In this document: positions 17,466-27,066 of the stretch, piece by piece
Numbering within the stretch: position 1 is the stretch's first letter
How the letters are laid out: each line of letters begins with the position of its first letter
From: Nocardioides oceani
Lineage (GTDB): Bacteria; Actinomycetota; Actinomycetes; Propionibacteriales; Nocardioidaceae
Direction: 5' to 3'
Length of the DNA stretch: 64,000 nucleotides
NCBI RefSeq assembly: GCF_030412965.1
Contig: NZ_JAUHJQ010000003.1
Span: 150,395 to 214,394, forward strand
Position numbers and translations under genes: made by a program
Notes under the pieces: generated by a model
What the model was told of the DNA's origin: nothing
What the model saw: only the letters and a program-made list of their open reading frames with translations
The model's database searches: none

Positions 17466-18245
17466 CTAGCTGGGCGAGAGCCGGGCGGTGATGTCGCGGG
17501 CGGCCTGCACGACGAGACGGGTGTGCTCCTCGTCGGTCTCGGCGTAGCGGAAGACCGGGCCCGAGGAGCTGACCGAGCCGGCGACGTTCCCGGCGGAGTC
17601 GAAGAAGGGTGCCGCGATCGAGGCGGCGCCCGTCCCGCGCTCGTTGAGGGACACGGCGTACCCCTGCTCGCGGATCCGTGCGAGGTCGGCCCGGTAGGCC
17701 TCGACGTCGAGGTCGGGCCGTGCCGCCTGCAGCTGGCCGACGGCCTCCCCGACGAACGACTCCGGCAGGTGGGCGAGGATCGCGCGGCTGGAGGCGCCGG
17801 AGTGCAGCGGGAACCGCGGCCCGATCTCCACGACCATCTTGATCTCCTGCGGGCTCTCGATCTGGTCGAGGTAGATCCGCTGGTTCCCGACCAGCACCGA
17901 CAGCGTGGTCGTCTCGCGGGTCTGGTCGCGCAGCCGGCGCAGCACGGGCGAGGCGACCGAGCGGACGTCGAGCTGGCTCCAGGCGCGCGCGGCGAGGCCC
18001 GCGGCCGCAGGCCCCAGGACGTACGCCGAGCCGCCCGGGAGGGGCTGCACCAGGGAGCGCGACGCGAGCGACTGCAGGATGCGGTGGACCACGGCCTTGC
18101 TGAGCTCGAGGGAGCGGGCGATGCGGGAGACGCCCAGCGCGTCGTCGGAGCGGGCGAAGAGCAGCAGCACGTCCGCGACCCGGTCGGCCGCTTCCGTCCC
18201 GCCGGGGGTCTCTCGCGGAACGGATCCGCTGATCCCTGCGCCCAT
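17466..18245 (-). CDS. IclR-family transcriptional regulator of the catabolic island
   Basis: 259 residues from the ATG at 18245, which has GGAG seven bases upstream; the open frame extends further but that part overlaps the operator and lacks family similarity. Winged helix-turn-helix at about 20-80 (VSRIARSLELSKAVVHRILQSL) followed by the IclR effector-binding domain, with SGASSRAILAHLPE, GYAVSLNERGTGAASIAAP and the closing A..I...L. It sits centrally between the two outward operons of the island, with a GTTYC-N7-GGAAC palindrome 23 bp upstream, so autoregulation is likely. Confidence 0.93.
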   Translation of the reverse strand: MGAGISGSVPRETPGGTEAADRVADVLLLFARSDDALGVSRIARSLELSKAVVHRILQSLASRSLVQPLPGGSAYVLGPAAAGLAARAWSQLDVRSVASPVLRRLRDQTRETTTLSVLVGNQRIYLDQIESPQEIKMVVEIGPRFPLHSGASSRAILAHLPESFVGEAVGQLQAARPDLDVEAYRADLARIREQGYAVSLNERGTGAASIAAPFFDSAGNVAGSVSSSGPVFRYAETDEEHTRLVVQAARDITARLSPS

Positions 18246-18267
18246 GCCGTATCTCCGTTTCGAGGTT

Positions 18268-18284
18268 GTTTCGCCTAGCGGAAC
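18268..18284. promoter_or_regulatory. IclR-type operator, site 3 (iclR promoter)
   Basis: GTTTCGCCTAGCGGAAC, 22 bp upstream of the iclR start codon on the opposite strand. It is the best match to a GTTYCGC-N3-GCGGAAC palindrome among the sites. Confidence 0.7.
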
Positions 18285-18398
18285 TGTATCGGCCGCGGTG
18301 CTTTGCCGTCGAGCCCCTAGAAATCGTGATGAGATCCGTGCCATACTCGCCGAACCCCGCAACTTGCCCCATCCGTGGCGTCCCGGGCGCCTGCAGTC

Positions 18399-18415
18399 GC
18401 ACCGCTCAGCGGAAC
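18399..18415. promoter_or_regulatory. IclR-type operator, degenerate site 4
   Basis: GCACCGCTCAGCGGAAC keeps the right half (AGCGGAAC) but has a weak left half. It is spaced 35 bp (start to start) from site 5, so cooperative binding on one DNA face is conceivable. Confidence 0.4.
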
Positions 18416-18433
18416 GGCCAGAAAGCATCGGCC

Positions 18434-18450
18434 GTTCCTTCTGACGGAAC
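18434..18450. promoter_or_regulatory. IclR-type operator, site 5 (transporter promoter)
   Basis: GTTCCTTCTGACGGAAC, 40 bp upstream of the substrate-binding-protein ATG. One base different from site 1 on the other side of the island. Confidence 0.7.
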
Positions 18451-18490
18451 ACACCCACTGTGCCTTGGCACGAAAGGTTGGTCCAGCACG

Positions 18491-19708
18491 ATGAAGAAGG
18501 TCTCACTCGCGGCGATGCTCGCCGCAGGCACCGTGGCGCTCGCCGCCTGCGGATCCGGCTCCTCCGGCAGCGGCTCCGACGGCGACATCATGATCGGCTC
18601 GGTCCACCCGCTGACGGGCGCGCTGGCCGGCGTCGGCGCCCTGATGAACGACGGCGCGAAGCTCGCGGTCGAGGACGTCAACGCCGACGGCGGCATCGAG
18701 TCGCTCGACGGCCGGAAGCTCACGCTGGGCGAGGGCGACAGCAAGGGTGCCGCGGACACCGGCCAGAGCGAGGCGCAGCGGCTCATCAGCGACGGCGCGG
18801 TCGCGCTGGTCGGCACCTACCAGAGCGACGTCACCGCGAACGTGTCCGCCGTCGCGGAGCGCTCCCGGGTGCCGCTGGTGATCGACGTGGCCGTCGACGA
18901 CTCGATCCTCGAGCAGGGCTACAAGAACACCTTCCGGATCCAGCCCGACGCCACGAGCATGGGCGCCGACGGTGCGGACGACCTGATCGCGCTCGCCGAG
19001 GCCAACGGCAAGCCGGTCGAGACCGTCTCCTACATCCACATCGAGGGTGCGTTCGGGCAGAGCGTCTTCGACGCCTTCAAGGAGCAGGCCGAGAGCCAGG
19101 GGGTGCAGGTCCTCAAGGAGGTCACCTACCCCGGCACGAACTTCACCGACGCGACCACGCAGGTCCGCGAGGCCGCCGCCGGCAACCCCGACGTCATCGT
19201 CGCCACCGGCTACTACCCCGACCAGCTCCTGGTCGCCCAGGCGGTCAAGGCGCTGGACCCCGACATCGACGCGCTGTACGGCGTCGCGAACGGCGCCTTC
19301 GACGACGGCTCCTTCCCGAACGACGCGGGTGCCGCGGGCGAGAACGTGCTCTCGGCCAACTACCACTACGGCGCCACGAACGACGAGGTCGCCGACATCC
19401 GCAAGCGCTTCGAGGCCGAGTTCGGCCGCCCGATGGAGACCGCCTCGGTGCTCTCCTACCAGGCCGTGATGGTCATCGCCCAGGCGCTGGAGGAGGCCGG
19501 GTCCGACGACCCGGAGGACGTCCGCGACGCGATCGCCGAGATCGAGGTCGAGGACCCGCTGCTCGCCTTCGACGGCCCGATCACCTTCGACGAGACCGGC
19601 CAGAACGAGAACGCGACGGTCATCGTGATGCAGACCAAGAAGGGCAAGGTCGAGCAGGTCTTCCCCGACGAGTTCACGACCTCCGAGCCGGTCTACCCGG
19701 CCAAGTGA
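18491..19708 (+). CDS. ABC transporter substrate-binding lipoprotein, branched-chain amino acid type
   Basis: 405 residues with a lipoprotein signal (MKKVSLAAMLAAGTVALAAC, lipid-bearing Cys20) and a Ser/Gly linker, then a periplasmic-binding type I fold (MIGSVHPLTGALAGVGALMNDGAKLAVEDVN...). It would capture the substrate outside the membrane and deliver it to the permeases encoded next. In such IclR-controlled catabolic islands LivK-type receptors often bind aromatic or carboxylic acids rather than amino acids. Starts at the ATG giving the signal peptide; GAAAGG lies upstream. First gene of an eight-gene transcription unit. Confidence 0.94.
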   Translation: MKKVSLAAMLAAGTVALAACGSGSSGSGSDGDIMIGSVHPLTGALAGVGALMNDGAKLAVEDVNADGGIESLDGRKLTLGEGDSKGAADTGQSEAQRLISDGAVALVGTYQSDVTANVSAVAERSRVPLVIDVAVDDSILEQGYKNTFRIQPDATSMGADGADDLIALAEANGKPVETVSYIHIEGAFGQSVFDAFKEQAESQGVQVLKEVTYPGTNFTDATTQVREAAAGNPDVIVATGYYPDQLLVAQAVKALDPDIDALYGVANGAFDDGSFPNDAGAAGENVLSANYHYGATNDEVADIRKRFEAEFGRPMETASVLSYQAVMVIAQALEEAGSDDPEDVRDAIAEIEVEDPLLAFDGPITFDETGQNENATVIVMQTKKGKVEQVFPDEFTTSEPVYPAK

Positions 19709-19817
19709 CCTCCGGGCCGGTGGCGGGGTGACCCGCCGCCGGCCGGCAGGCGCGGCCCGCGGCCGCACCGCCGCAGCGACGTACCCCAGCCACGACTCCG
19801 CCACGAAACGGACGGCC

Positions 19818-20831
19818 ATGACCGACACCACCACCTCCCCACCGGAGACCCAACCGGACGACGGGAAGACCCGCTCCGGTCGACCGAGCCTGCCGCTGCT
19901 GCCCCTGGGCATCGTCGGCGCGGTGGTGGTCGCGCTGCTCCTCGTCTACACCGTCGGGGGCAAGGACTCCGGACTGGTCACCCAGTCGATCGTCACCGGG
20001 CTGCTGCTCGGCGGCGTCTACGCGCTGGTCTCGGTGGGCCTCACCCTGATCTTCGGCGTGCTCGGCATCGTCAACTTCGCGCAGGGCGCGATGCTCACCT
20101 TGGCGATGTACCTCGTCTACCAGATGGTCGACGCGGGCGGCATCCCCGTGTACGTCGCGACGCTGCTCGCCATCCCGGTGATGTTCCTCTTCGGCGTCCT
20201 CGTCCAGGCCGCCCTGCTGAACAAGCTGACGATGGCCGACAACGAGGAGGGCCCGCTGCTGGTGACCCTCGGCCTGAGCCTGCTGATCGTCAACGTGCTG
20301 CTGATGATCTTCGGCGGTCGTCCGAAGCGGGTGCCGAGCTCGGTCGAGGGCTCCTTCGAGGTCCTCGACGCGATCGTGTCGTGGGAGCGGCTCATCGCCT
20401 TCGCGGGAGCGCTGCTGGTCGCCGGCGCGCTGACGCTGATCCTGCGCGGCACGTCGTTCGGCCTCTCGATCCGCGCCGTCTCGGCCAACACCCAGGGTGC
20501 GTCGCTGGTCGGCATCGACGTGCGCCGCATCTACGCGATGACCTTCGGCATCGGCTCGGCCTGCGTGGCCGTGGCCGGCGGCCTGATGGTGCCGTTCCTC
20601 AGCCTCACCCCGACCGTGGGCGAGCAGTTCACCATCCTCGCGTTCGTGATCGTCGTGCTCGGCGGCCTCGGCAGCGTCAAGGGAGCCGTGGTCGGCGGAC
20701 TGGTGATCGGGCTCGTCCAGACCGTCGGGGCGCTCTACCTGCCGGGGACGGGGTCGCTGATCCTCGTCTTCGCGGTCTTCGTCCTCGTCCTGTTCTTCCG
20801 TCCGCAAGGGATCTTCGGAGTGAAGCAATGA
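19818..20831 (+). CDS. livH: ABC transporter permease, LivH type
   Basis: 337 residues, about eight membrane helices. After a polar N-terminal tail of about 35 residues come the LivH landmarks LLLGGVYALVSVGLTLIFGVLGIVNFAQG and, near the end, ILAFVIVVLGGLGSVKGAVVGGLVIG. Forms the inner-membrane channel with the LivM-type protein. Overlaps the next gene by 4 bp. A 109-bp gap separates it from the binding-protein gene. The start at 19818 is preferred over an upstream in-frame codon because the added residues would be Arg-rich and non-conserved. Confidence 0.93.
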   Translation: MTDTTTSPPETQPDDGKTRSGRPSLPLLPLGIVGAVVVALLLVYTVGGKDSGLVTQSIVTGLLLGGVYALVSVGLTLIFGVLGIVNFAQGAMLTLAMYLVYQMVDAGGIPVYVATLLAIPVMFLFGVLVQAALLNKLTMADNEEGPLLVTLGLSLLIVNVLLMIFGGRPKRVPSSVEGSFEVLDAIVSWERLIAFAGALLVAGALTLILRGTSFGLSIRAVSANTQGASLVGIDVRRIYAMTFGIGSACVAVAGGLMVPFLSLTPTVGEQFTILAFVIVVLGGLGSVKGAVVGGLVIGLVQTVGALYLPGTGSLILVFAVFVLVLFFRPQGIFGVKQ

Positions 20832-21873
20832 CCGCCCTCACCACCGAGCGCGCACCCAGCGTGAGCTCGGACGACCCGCGGCTGAAGGACCGGTCGACCG
20901 CGCGCACCTACCTCGCGCTGGTCGTGCTCCTCGCCGTCGCCGCCGTCCTGCCGTTCGTGCTGGACGAGCAGACCGAGACCGTCGCCGTGCGCACGCTGAT
21001 CTTCGCGATCATGGCGGTCGGCTGGAACCTGATGAGCGGCTACGGCGGCATGTTCAGCTTCGGCCACGCCGCATTCTTCGGCATCGGCGCCTACACCGAC
21101 GCCTACCTCCTGGTCGAGCACGGCATCTCGCCGTGGATCGCGATGGTGGTCGGCGCCTCGATCTCGGCGGCGGCCGGCACGCTGATCGCCTTCCTCTGCC
21201 TGCGCTACCGGCTGGCCGGCGCGTACTTCGCCCTGGCGACCTTCGCCTTCGCGCAGGTCTTCCTCCTCGTGGTGCAGAACCTCGACTTCCTGCGTCGCAC
21301 CGAGGGCTTCAACGTCCCGCTCCTGACCGAGAACTCCTGGTGGATGCTGCAGTTCGAGCAGGGCAGCCACTTCTACTACTGGATCCCGTTGGCGATCCTC
21401 GGCGCCGGTCTCCTCGGGACGGTCGCGTACGTCAACTCCCGCTCGGGGCAGTACGTCCAGGCGGTCCGCGACGACGAGGTCGCCGCGGCCTCGCTCGGCA
21501 TCAACGTGATGCGGGTGCGGCTCGTCGCGGTGGCGATCAGCTGCGCGTTCACCTCGCTCGCCGGGGCGTTCTACACGCAGTACTACTTCTTCGTCGGCCC
21601 GGAGCAGGCTTTCGGCTCGGCCGTCTCGGTCAACGCCATCGTGCCCGCCGTCATCGGCGGCATCGGAACGGTCTTCGGCCCGGTCGTCGGCGCGATGGTC
21701 GTCGGCCCGCTCTCGGAGTGGATCGCGACCGTGCTGCGCGAGCCCCCGCCGTTCCTGGAGTTCCTCCAGGGCGTCACGGGCCTGGACGTCGCCGTCTACG
21801 CCGCACTGCTCATCCTGATCGTGCTGTTCATGCCCAAGGGCATCTACGGCACCCTGCGTGATCGGTTCCGCTC

Positions 21874-21877
<4 letters not shown>
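20828..21877 (+). CDS. livM: ABC transporter permease, LivM type
   Basis: 349 residues, multi-spanning. Family landmarks: WNLMSGYGGMFSFGHAAFFGIGAY near 60-85, AVRDDEVAAASLGINV near 215 and VIGGIGTVFGPVVGAMV near 275. Pairs with LivH to form the translocation path. ATG overlaps the livH stop, and its own stop overlaps the livG ATG, so the transport genes are translationally coupled. Confidence 0.93.
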
Positions 21878-22589
<712 letters not shown>

Positions 22590-22593
<4 letters not shown>

Positions 22594-23294
22594 TCCTGGA
22601 GCTGCAGGACCTGCACGCCGGCTACCGGCGGCTGGAGATCCTCCACGGGCTGTCGATGCGCGTCGACCGGGGCGAGATCGTCTCGCTGATCGGTGCGAAC
22701 GGCGCCGGCAAGACCACCACCCTGCGGGCGATCCACGGGCTGGTCGCGACGACCGGCGGCCGGATCGTCTTCGACGGCCACGAGGTGCAGAAGATGCGGG
22801 CGCACCAGATCGTGCGCTCCGGCCTCGTCCACGTCTCCCAGGACCGGGCGCTCTTCGGCGACCTCCAGGTGGTCGAGAACCTCGAGATGGGTGCCTACAC
22901 CCAGTCCCGGTCCACGGTCCGCTCGTCCCTCGACGAGGTCTACGAGCTCTTCCCGATCCTCGCCGAGCGGCGCACGCAGCGGGCCGACACCATGTCCGGC
23001 GGCCAGCAGCAGATGCTGGCGATCGGCCGCGCGATGATGGCGCGACCCACGTGCCTCACGCTCGACGAGCCCTCCGTCGGGCTCGCGCCGAATCTCGTGG
23101 CGCAGGTGCTCGAGGCGATCAAGCGCATCCGCGACACCGGCGTGACCGTGCTGATCGTGGAGCAGAACGCCTCCCAGGCGCTGGCTATCTCCGACCGCGC
23201 GTACGTCATCGAGAGCGGGTCGATCGTGCTGGAGGGGACCGGCTCCGAGCTGGCCGACGACCCTCGCGTGCGCGAGGCCTACCTGGGGGTCTGA
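22590..23294 (+). CDS. livF: ABC transporter ATP-binding protein, LivF type
   Basis: 234 residues, with all canonical motifs: Walker A GANGAGKT, Q-loop VSQDRALF, signature MSGGQQQMLAIGRAMM, Walker B CLTLDEPSVGLAP and the switch His position replaced by Gln in VEQNAS, as is normal for LivF. Heterodimerises with the LivG-type subunit whose signature is degenerate, so one composite ATP site should carry most activity. The next gene starts on the base after its stop. Confidence 0.93.
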
Positions 23295-23624
23295 GTGGCC
23301 GAGTTCCTGGTCCACATCGAGATCGTCTGGCCCCCCGACGCCCCGGTCGAGCAGCGCGAGGAGATCTTCGCGCGCGAGCTCGAGCAGGGGCAGCGGCTGG
23401 CGCACGCCGGCCAGCTGCGGCGCCTGTGGCGGGTACCGGGCCGCTGGGCGAACTGGAGTCTGTACGAGGTCGCCGACGCCACCGAGCTGCACACGGCGCT
23501 GACGTCGCTGCCGCTCCACCCCTGGATGGACATCGAGGTGCACGCGCTCGCCGAGCACCCCAACGACCCCCGCGCGCTGGGCATCGAGCCCACCGCGCCG
23601 CGCCCCGAGGAGGGCGTTCGCTGA
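23295..23624 (+). CDS. Muconolactone delta-isomerase-like small protein
   Basis: 109 residues of the CatC/MIase ferredoxin-like fold: FLVHIEIVWPPDAP at the start, REEIFARELEQGQRLAHAGQLRRLWRVPGRWANWSLYEVAD in the middle and LHTALTSLPLHPWMDIEVHALAEHP at the end, all diagnostic for muconolactone isomerase. CatC moves a double bond in the beta-ketoadipate lactone, but no catA, catB or pca genes are present here, so it probably isomerises a different lactone or dienoic acid. GTG start directly abuts the livF stop; the stop overlaps the next ATG. Confidence 0.88.
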   Translation: MAEFLVHIEIVWPPDAPVEQREEIFARELEQGQRLAHAGQLRRLWRVPGRWANWSLYEVADATELHTALTSLPLHPWMDIEVHALAEHPNDPRALGIEPTAPRPEEGVR

Positions 23625-24268
23625 TGCGGATCCTGGCCATCACCCCGATCGTCATCGACGACGCCGAGCTCGCGCGTCGCCAGCAGCGCTACGACGAGCT
23701 CGCCCCCGAGGGCGTGACCGTCGTGCTCGAGCACCTCGGCGACGCGGCCGACCTGCCGCGCGCCCTCGAGACCGCCGACGACGTCCGTGCCAGCGAGCTG
23801 GCGCTCCTGGAGCGGTACCGGGCCGTGGACCCGGACGGCTGGGACGGCTTCCTGCCCGACTGCGTGCTCGACCCGGTCAGCGGGCTGGACCACGACCTCC
23901 CGCGGCCGGTCTTCGGGATCGGTCACCTCGCCTCGGCGTTCGTCGCAGGCCAAGGCGCCAGCCTCGGTGCGGTGGCGCGCAACGAGGCGATCGCCACCGA
24001 GCTGGACCGCAAGCTCGCGGAGTACGACGTGGTGCCGGTCGGTCCGACCACCGTCCTGGACCTCTCGGTCGAGGACATCGCCGACGACACGACCTGGGCC
24101 GCTGCGGTGACCGACCGCGCCGGCGACCTCGACTGCGACTTCGTGCTCAACGCCTGCTCGGCGGTCGACGTCGCTCCCCAGGAGCGGGCGCCGTACCTGC
24201 TCGACCCCACGCGCACCGCCCTCGCGATGCTCGGGCTCCGCGCCCAGGCGACGGGAGCGACCCGGTGA
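23624..24268 (+). CDS. Asp/Glu/hydantoin racemase or maleate-isomerase superfamily protein
   Basis: 214 residues. The fold's two catalytic cysteines are visible: Cys80 (LPDCVLDP) and Cys178 (LNACSAV), separated by about 98 residues as in hydantoin/Asp racemases and maleate cis-trans isomerase. Members epimerise an alpha carbon or isomerise maleate-like acids without cofactor. Next to a cyclic-amide hydrolase, racemisation or cis-trans isomerisation of the ring-opened product is plausible. Coupled by 4-bp overlaps to both neighbours. Confidence 0.85.
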   Translation: MRILAITPIVIDDAELARRQQRYDELAPEGVTVVLEHLGDAADLPRALETADDVRASELALLERYRAVDPDGWDGFLPDCVLDPVSGLDHDLPRPVFGIGHLASAFVAGQGASLGAVARNEAIATELDRKLAEYDVVPVGPTTVLDLSVEDIADDTTWAAAVTDRAGDLDCDFVLNACSAVDVAPQERAPYLLDPTRTALAMLGLRAQATGATR

Positions 24269-25659
24269 GCGCGCCGACGCGCGCCCCGCAGGACGTCGAG
24301 ACCGAGGGCCCGGACCTCGTCGTCGCCGGCGCCGGCGGCGGGCTCGTGGCCGCGCTCCGCGCGGCCCAGCTCGGGCTGTCGGTGCTGGTCGTCGAGCGCA
24401 ACGAGCACTTCGCGAAGGCCAACAACACCGCGATGTCGACGGCGATGGTCCCCGGCGCCGGCTCCCGCTGGCAGCGCGAGGCCGGGGTGGAGGACTCCCC
24501 GGAGCGGTTCGTCGCGGACGTGCTCGCCAAGACCGGCGGCACGGCCGACGAGCGGCTCGCGCGGGCTCTGGCAGAGGTCAGCGGCCGCCTGGTCGAGTGG
24601 CTCGCCGACGAGGCCGGCCTACCGCTCTCGCTGGTGACCGACTTCTCCTACCCCGGCCACTCGAGCCTCCGTTGCCACACGGTGCCCGGACGCTCCGGCG
24701 AGGCCATGCTCGGCGGCCTCGTGCGCGCGGTCCGCGAGCACGCCCTGATCGACCTGCTCGTCCCCGCCCGGCTCGTCGACGTCGTCGTCGACCCCGAGGA
24801 CGGCGGCGTCCGCGAGGTCGTCGTGGAGTCCCCCCACGGCCAGGAGCGGATCCCCACCCGCGCGGTGCTGCTCGCCACCAACGGCTACGCCGCGGACCGC
24901 GAGCTCGTCGCGCGGCATCTCCCGGAGATCGCGACGGCGACGTACCACGGCAGCGAGGGGTCGACCGGCGATGCACTCCGCCTCGGCGAGCGACTCGGTG
25001 CGGCCACGGCGTACCTCGACGCCTACCAGGGCCACGCGGCGCTCACCCCCGCGGCGACCCTCGCCGGCTGGGCGACGGTCATGCACGGCGGCGTGGTCCT
25101 CGACGTCGAGGGGCGCCGGTTCGGCGACGAGACGAGCGGCTACTCCGAATACGCCGCGCGGCTGGGCGCGCAGCCCGATGCCCGCGGCTGGATCGTGCTC
25201 GACGAGCGGATCCACGAGGCCTGCCTGGTCTTCGACGACTACCGGGCGACCGTCGACGCCGGTGCCGTCCGGGAGGCGGCCGACGTCGAGGCGCTGGCCG
25301 CCGTGGTCGGCTGCGACGCGGGCGAGCTGGCGCGCACCCTCGACGCCGCCCGGGACAGCGCCGAGGGGCGCGCCGAGGACGCGTTCGGCCGGACCGCCTG
25401 GGAGGCGCCGCTGCAGGCGCCGTACCGCGCGGTGCCGGTGCAGCCGGCGCTCTTCCACAGCCAGGGCGGGCTCGTCGTCGACGAGCACGCCCGGGTCCTG
25501 ACCGAGGCCGGTACGCCGGTGCCGGGGCTGTACGCCGCCGGGGGCGCCGCCGCGGGCATCTCCGGGCACGGCGCGGCCGGCTACCTCGCGGGCAACGGCC
25601 TGCTGCCGGCGCTCGGGCTCTCGCTCCTCGCCGCGGAGGACGTCGCCGCGTCCGCCTGA
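24265..25659 (+). CDS. FAD-dependent oxidoreductase, fumarate reductase/3-ketosteroid dehydrogenase-like family
   Basis: 464 residues. N-terminal FAD-binding Rossmann motif VVAGAGGGLVAALRAA (19-34) with Glu in VVVERN, an ATNGYA motif, a substrate domain with SQGGL (the H/TxGG region of flavoprotein fumarate reductases) and the C-terminal AGGAAAGISGHGAAGYLAGNG FAD-closing motif. It would oxidise or reduce a C-C double bond next to a carbonyl. Last gene of the transporter operon. Probably soluble, no signal peptide. Substrate unknown; assignment as a reductase rather than dehydrogenase is open. Confidence 0.9.
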   Translation: MSAPTRAPQDVETEGPDLVVAGAGGGLVAALRAAQLGLSVLVVERNEHFAKANNTAMSTAMVPGAGSRWQREAGVEDSPERFVADVLAKTGGTADERLARALAEVSGRLVEWLADEAGLPLSLVTDFSYPGHSSLRCHTVPGRSGEAMLGGLVRAVREHALIDLLVPARLVDVVVDPEDGGVREVVVESPHGQERIPTRAVLLATNGYAADRELVARHLPEIATATYHGSEGSTGDALRLGERLGAATAYLDAYQGHAALTPAATLAGWATVMHGGVVLDVEGRRFGDETSGYSEYAARLGAQPDARGWIVLDERIHEACLVFDDYRATVDAGAVREAADVEALAAVVGCDAGELARTLDAARDSAEGRAEDAFGRTAWEAPLQAPYRAVPVQPALFHSQGGLVVDEHARVLTEAGTPVPGLYAAGGAAAGISGHGAAGYLAGNGLLPALGLSLLAAEDVAASA

Positions 25660-25684
25660 GGGCCGGCCTGCCGGCGTGCGGCCC
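25660..25684. terminator. Hairpin between convergent genes
   Basis: GGGCCG (25660-25665) pairs with CGGCCC (25679-25684) immediately after the stop of the FAD protein and 5 bp before the facing MFS gene stop. It could serve both strands. Confidence 0.45.
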
Positions 25685-25689
25685 GGGGG

Positions 25690-26946
25690 CTAGACGGCCA
25701 CCCGGGCGTCGGCGTCCGCCTCGGCGGTGGCGGCCGCGGCGGCCTGCACCGCGCGGTGCAGGCGGCCCTGCTGCGTGGTCATCAGGACGACGGCGAGGAC
25801 GGTCGCGCCGACGGTCACGGTGAACGCCGCGGTGGCGCCGTCGGCGTCGGCGAGCCGGCCTGCGAGGCTCGAGCCGAGCGCGTAGCCCAGCCCCGTCGCG
25901 CTCGCGAGCGTCGTCATCGCCGCGCCGACCCGGGCCGGCGGGACGACCCGCTCGGCGAGGGAGAAGACCGCGATCATGTACGGCGCTACCGCGAAGCCCA
26001 GCAGCAGCACGGTGACGAACGCGGCGGCCAGCGAGTCGGCCAGCAGCAGCGGCAGCGACAGCACGAGCAGCGACCCGGCCGCCACCAGCGCCCGGCGCTC
26101 GTGGCCGATGCGCTCGGGGACGTACGCCGTCGCGATGCCCGCCACCGCGCTGCCGACGCCGAGCGTGGCGTGGACCAGGCCGGCGAGCCCGGGGCGGCCG
26201 GACTCGTCCGCGAGGACCGTCGCGCCGGTCTGGGTCGCGCCGAACAGCATGCCGATCGAGACCTGGGCCAGCGCGAGCACCACGAAGACCGCGGTGACGA
26301 GCGGGCCGGTCGCCAGCGGGGTGGCGCCGCGGCGGGTGAGCCGCGCGGAGGGGTCGAGCGCGAACGCGGTGCCGAAGACCGCCAGCAGCGCGGCCGCCAG
26401 GAGCAGCGCGCCGCCGGGGGAGACCGCCGCGACGGTGACGCCGACGAGCGCCGGGCCGATCGCGAAGGACGCCTCGTCGGCCGCGCCCTCGTAGGAGAAC
26501 GCCGCGTCGACCAGGCGCCGCTGCAGCGGCCCGGTGCCGTGGGTGAGCGGCCGCCAGCGGACCCGCGCGAGCGGACCGACCTGCGGCAGCACGAGGCCGG
26601 TGGCCGCCGCGGTGAGCACGATGAGGGCGTCCGAGGACCCCTCGGCGTGGACCACCGCGACGACCGAGGCCAGGCCGAGGGCGCCGAGGAGGGACTGGAC
26701 CAGGACGACCGGGCGCTGGCCGGTGCGGTCGGCGACGGCGCCGGCGACGGGCGCGCCGACGGCGTTGGCGACCGCGAGGGCGCCGGCGCTGAGGCCGCCG
26801 AGCGCGTAGCTGTCGGTCGTGGTGGAGACGAGCAGGAGGGTGCCGAGCTGGCTCATCGCCAGGGGGAGCCGGCCGAGGAACGCCACGACGACGTACGCCG
26901 GGCCGGCGAGCTCGAGGAGTCGACGGTAGGACGCGAGGGGGGTCAC
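25690..26946 (-). CDS. Major facilitator superfamily transporter
   Basis: 418 residues with about 12 hydrophobic helices. The start is set at a GTG (VTPLASYRRLLELAGPAYVVV) with GAAAGG ten bases upstream; the open frame extends 45 bp further. The loop 2-3 motif reads GAPVAGAVADRTGQRPVV, the MFS motif A. Most similar in layout to actinobacterial 12-helix drug or metabolite exporters. No adjacent regulator identifies a substrate. Not obviously part of the IclR island, since it faces it convergently. Confidence 0.88.
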   Translation of the reverse strand: MTPLASYRRLLELAGPAYVVVAFLGRLPLAMSQLGTLLLVSTTTDSYALGGLSAGALAVANAVGAPVAGAVADRTGQRPVVLVQSLLGALGLASVVAVVHAEGSSDALIVLTAAATGLVLPQVGPLARVRWRPLTHGTGPLQRRLVDAAFSYEGAADEASFAIGPALVGVTVAAVSPGGALLLAAALLAVFGTAFALDPSARLTRRGATPLATGPLVTAVFVVLALAQVSIGMLFGATQTGATVLADESGRPGLAGLVHATLGVGSAVAGIATAYVPERIGHERRALVAAGSLLVLSLPLLLADSLAAAFVTVLLLGFAVAPYMIAVFSLAERVVPPARVGAAMTTLASATGLGYALGSSLAGRLADADGATAAFTVTVGATVLAVVLMTTQQGRLHRAVQAAAAATAEADADARVAV

Positions 26947-27066
26947 GCAGGAGGGCCTTTCGGGTGCGCCGGAACGACGCGCCGTACCCACCTCCGAGAA
27001 CGCGTTGAACCCTCTGCGCCCCCGATCCTACGACCGCTCTCGGGCGCCGCCGGAATCCCGGACGGC

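Noticed and set aside
14464..18402. 1312-codon minus-strand open frame
   Set aside because: It crosses the hydrolase operon, CitE-like and iclR genes in the wrong frame and shows no domain.
18246..18506. Long N-terminal extension of the IclR protein
   Set aside because: It would cover two operators and the transporter promoter; the ATG at 18245 has a good ribosome site and fits the family length.
23295..23624. Beta-ketoadipate pathway (catC)
   Set aside because: The protein fits the fold, but no catA, catB, pca or aromatic dioxygenase gene is in the window.
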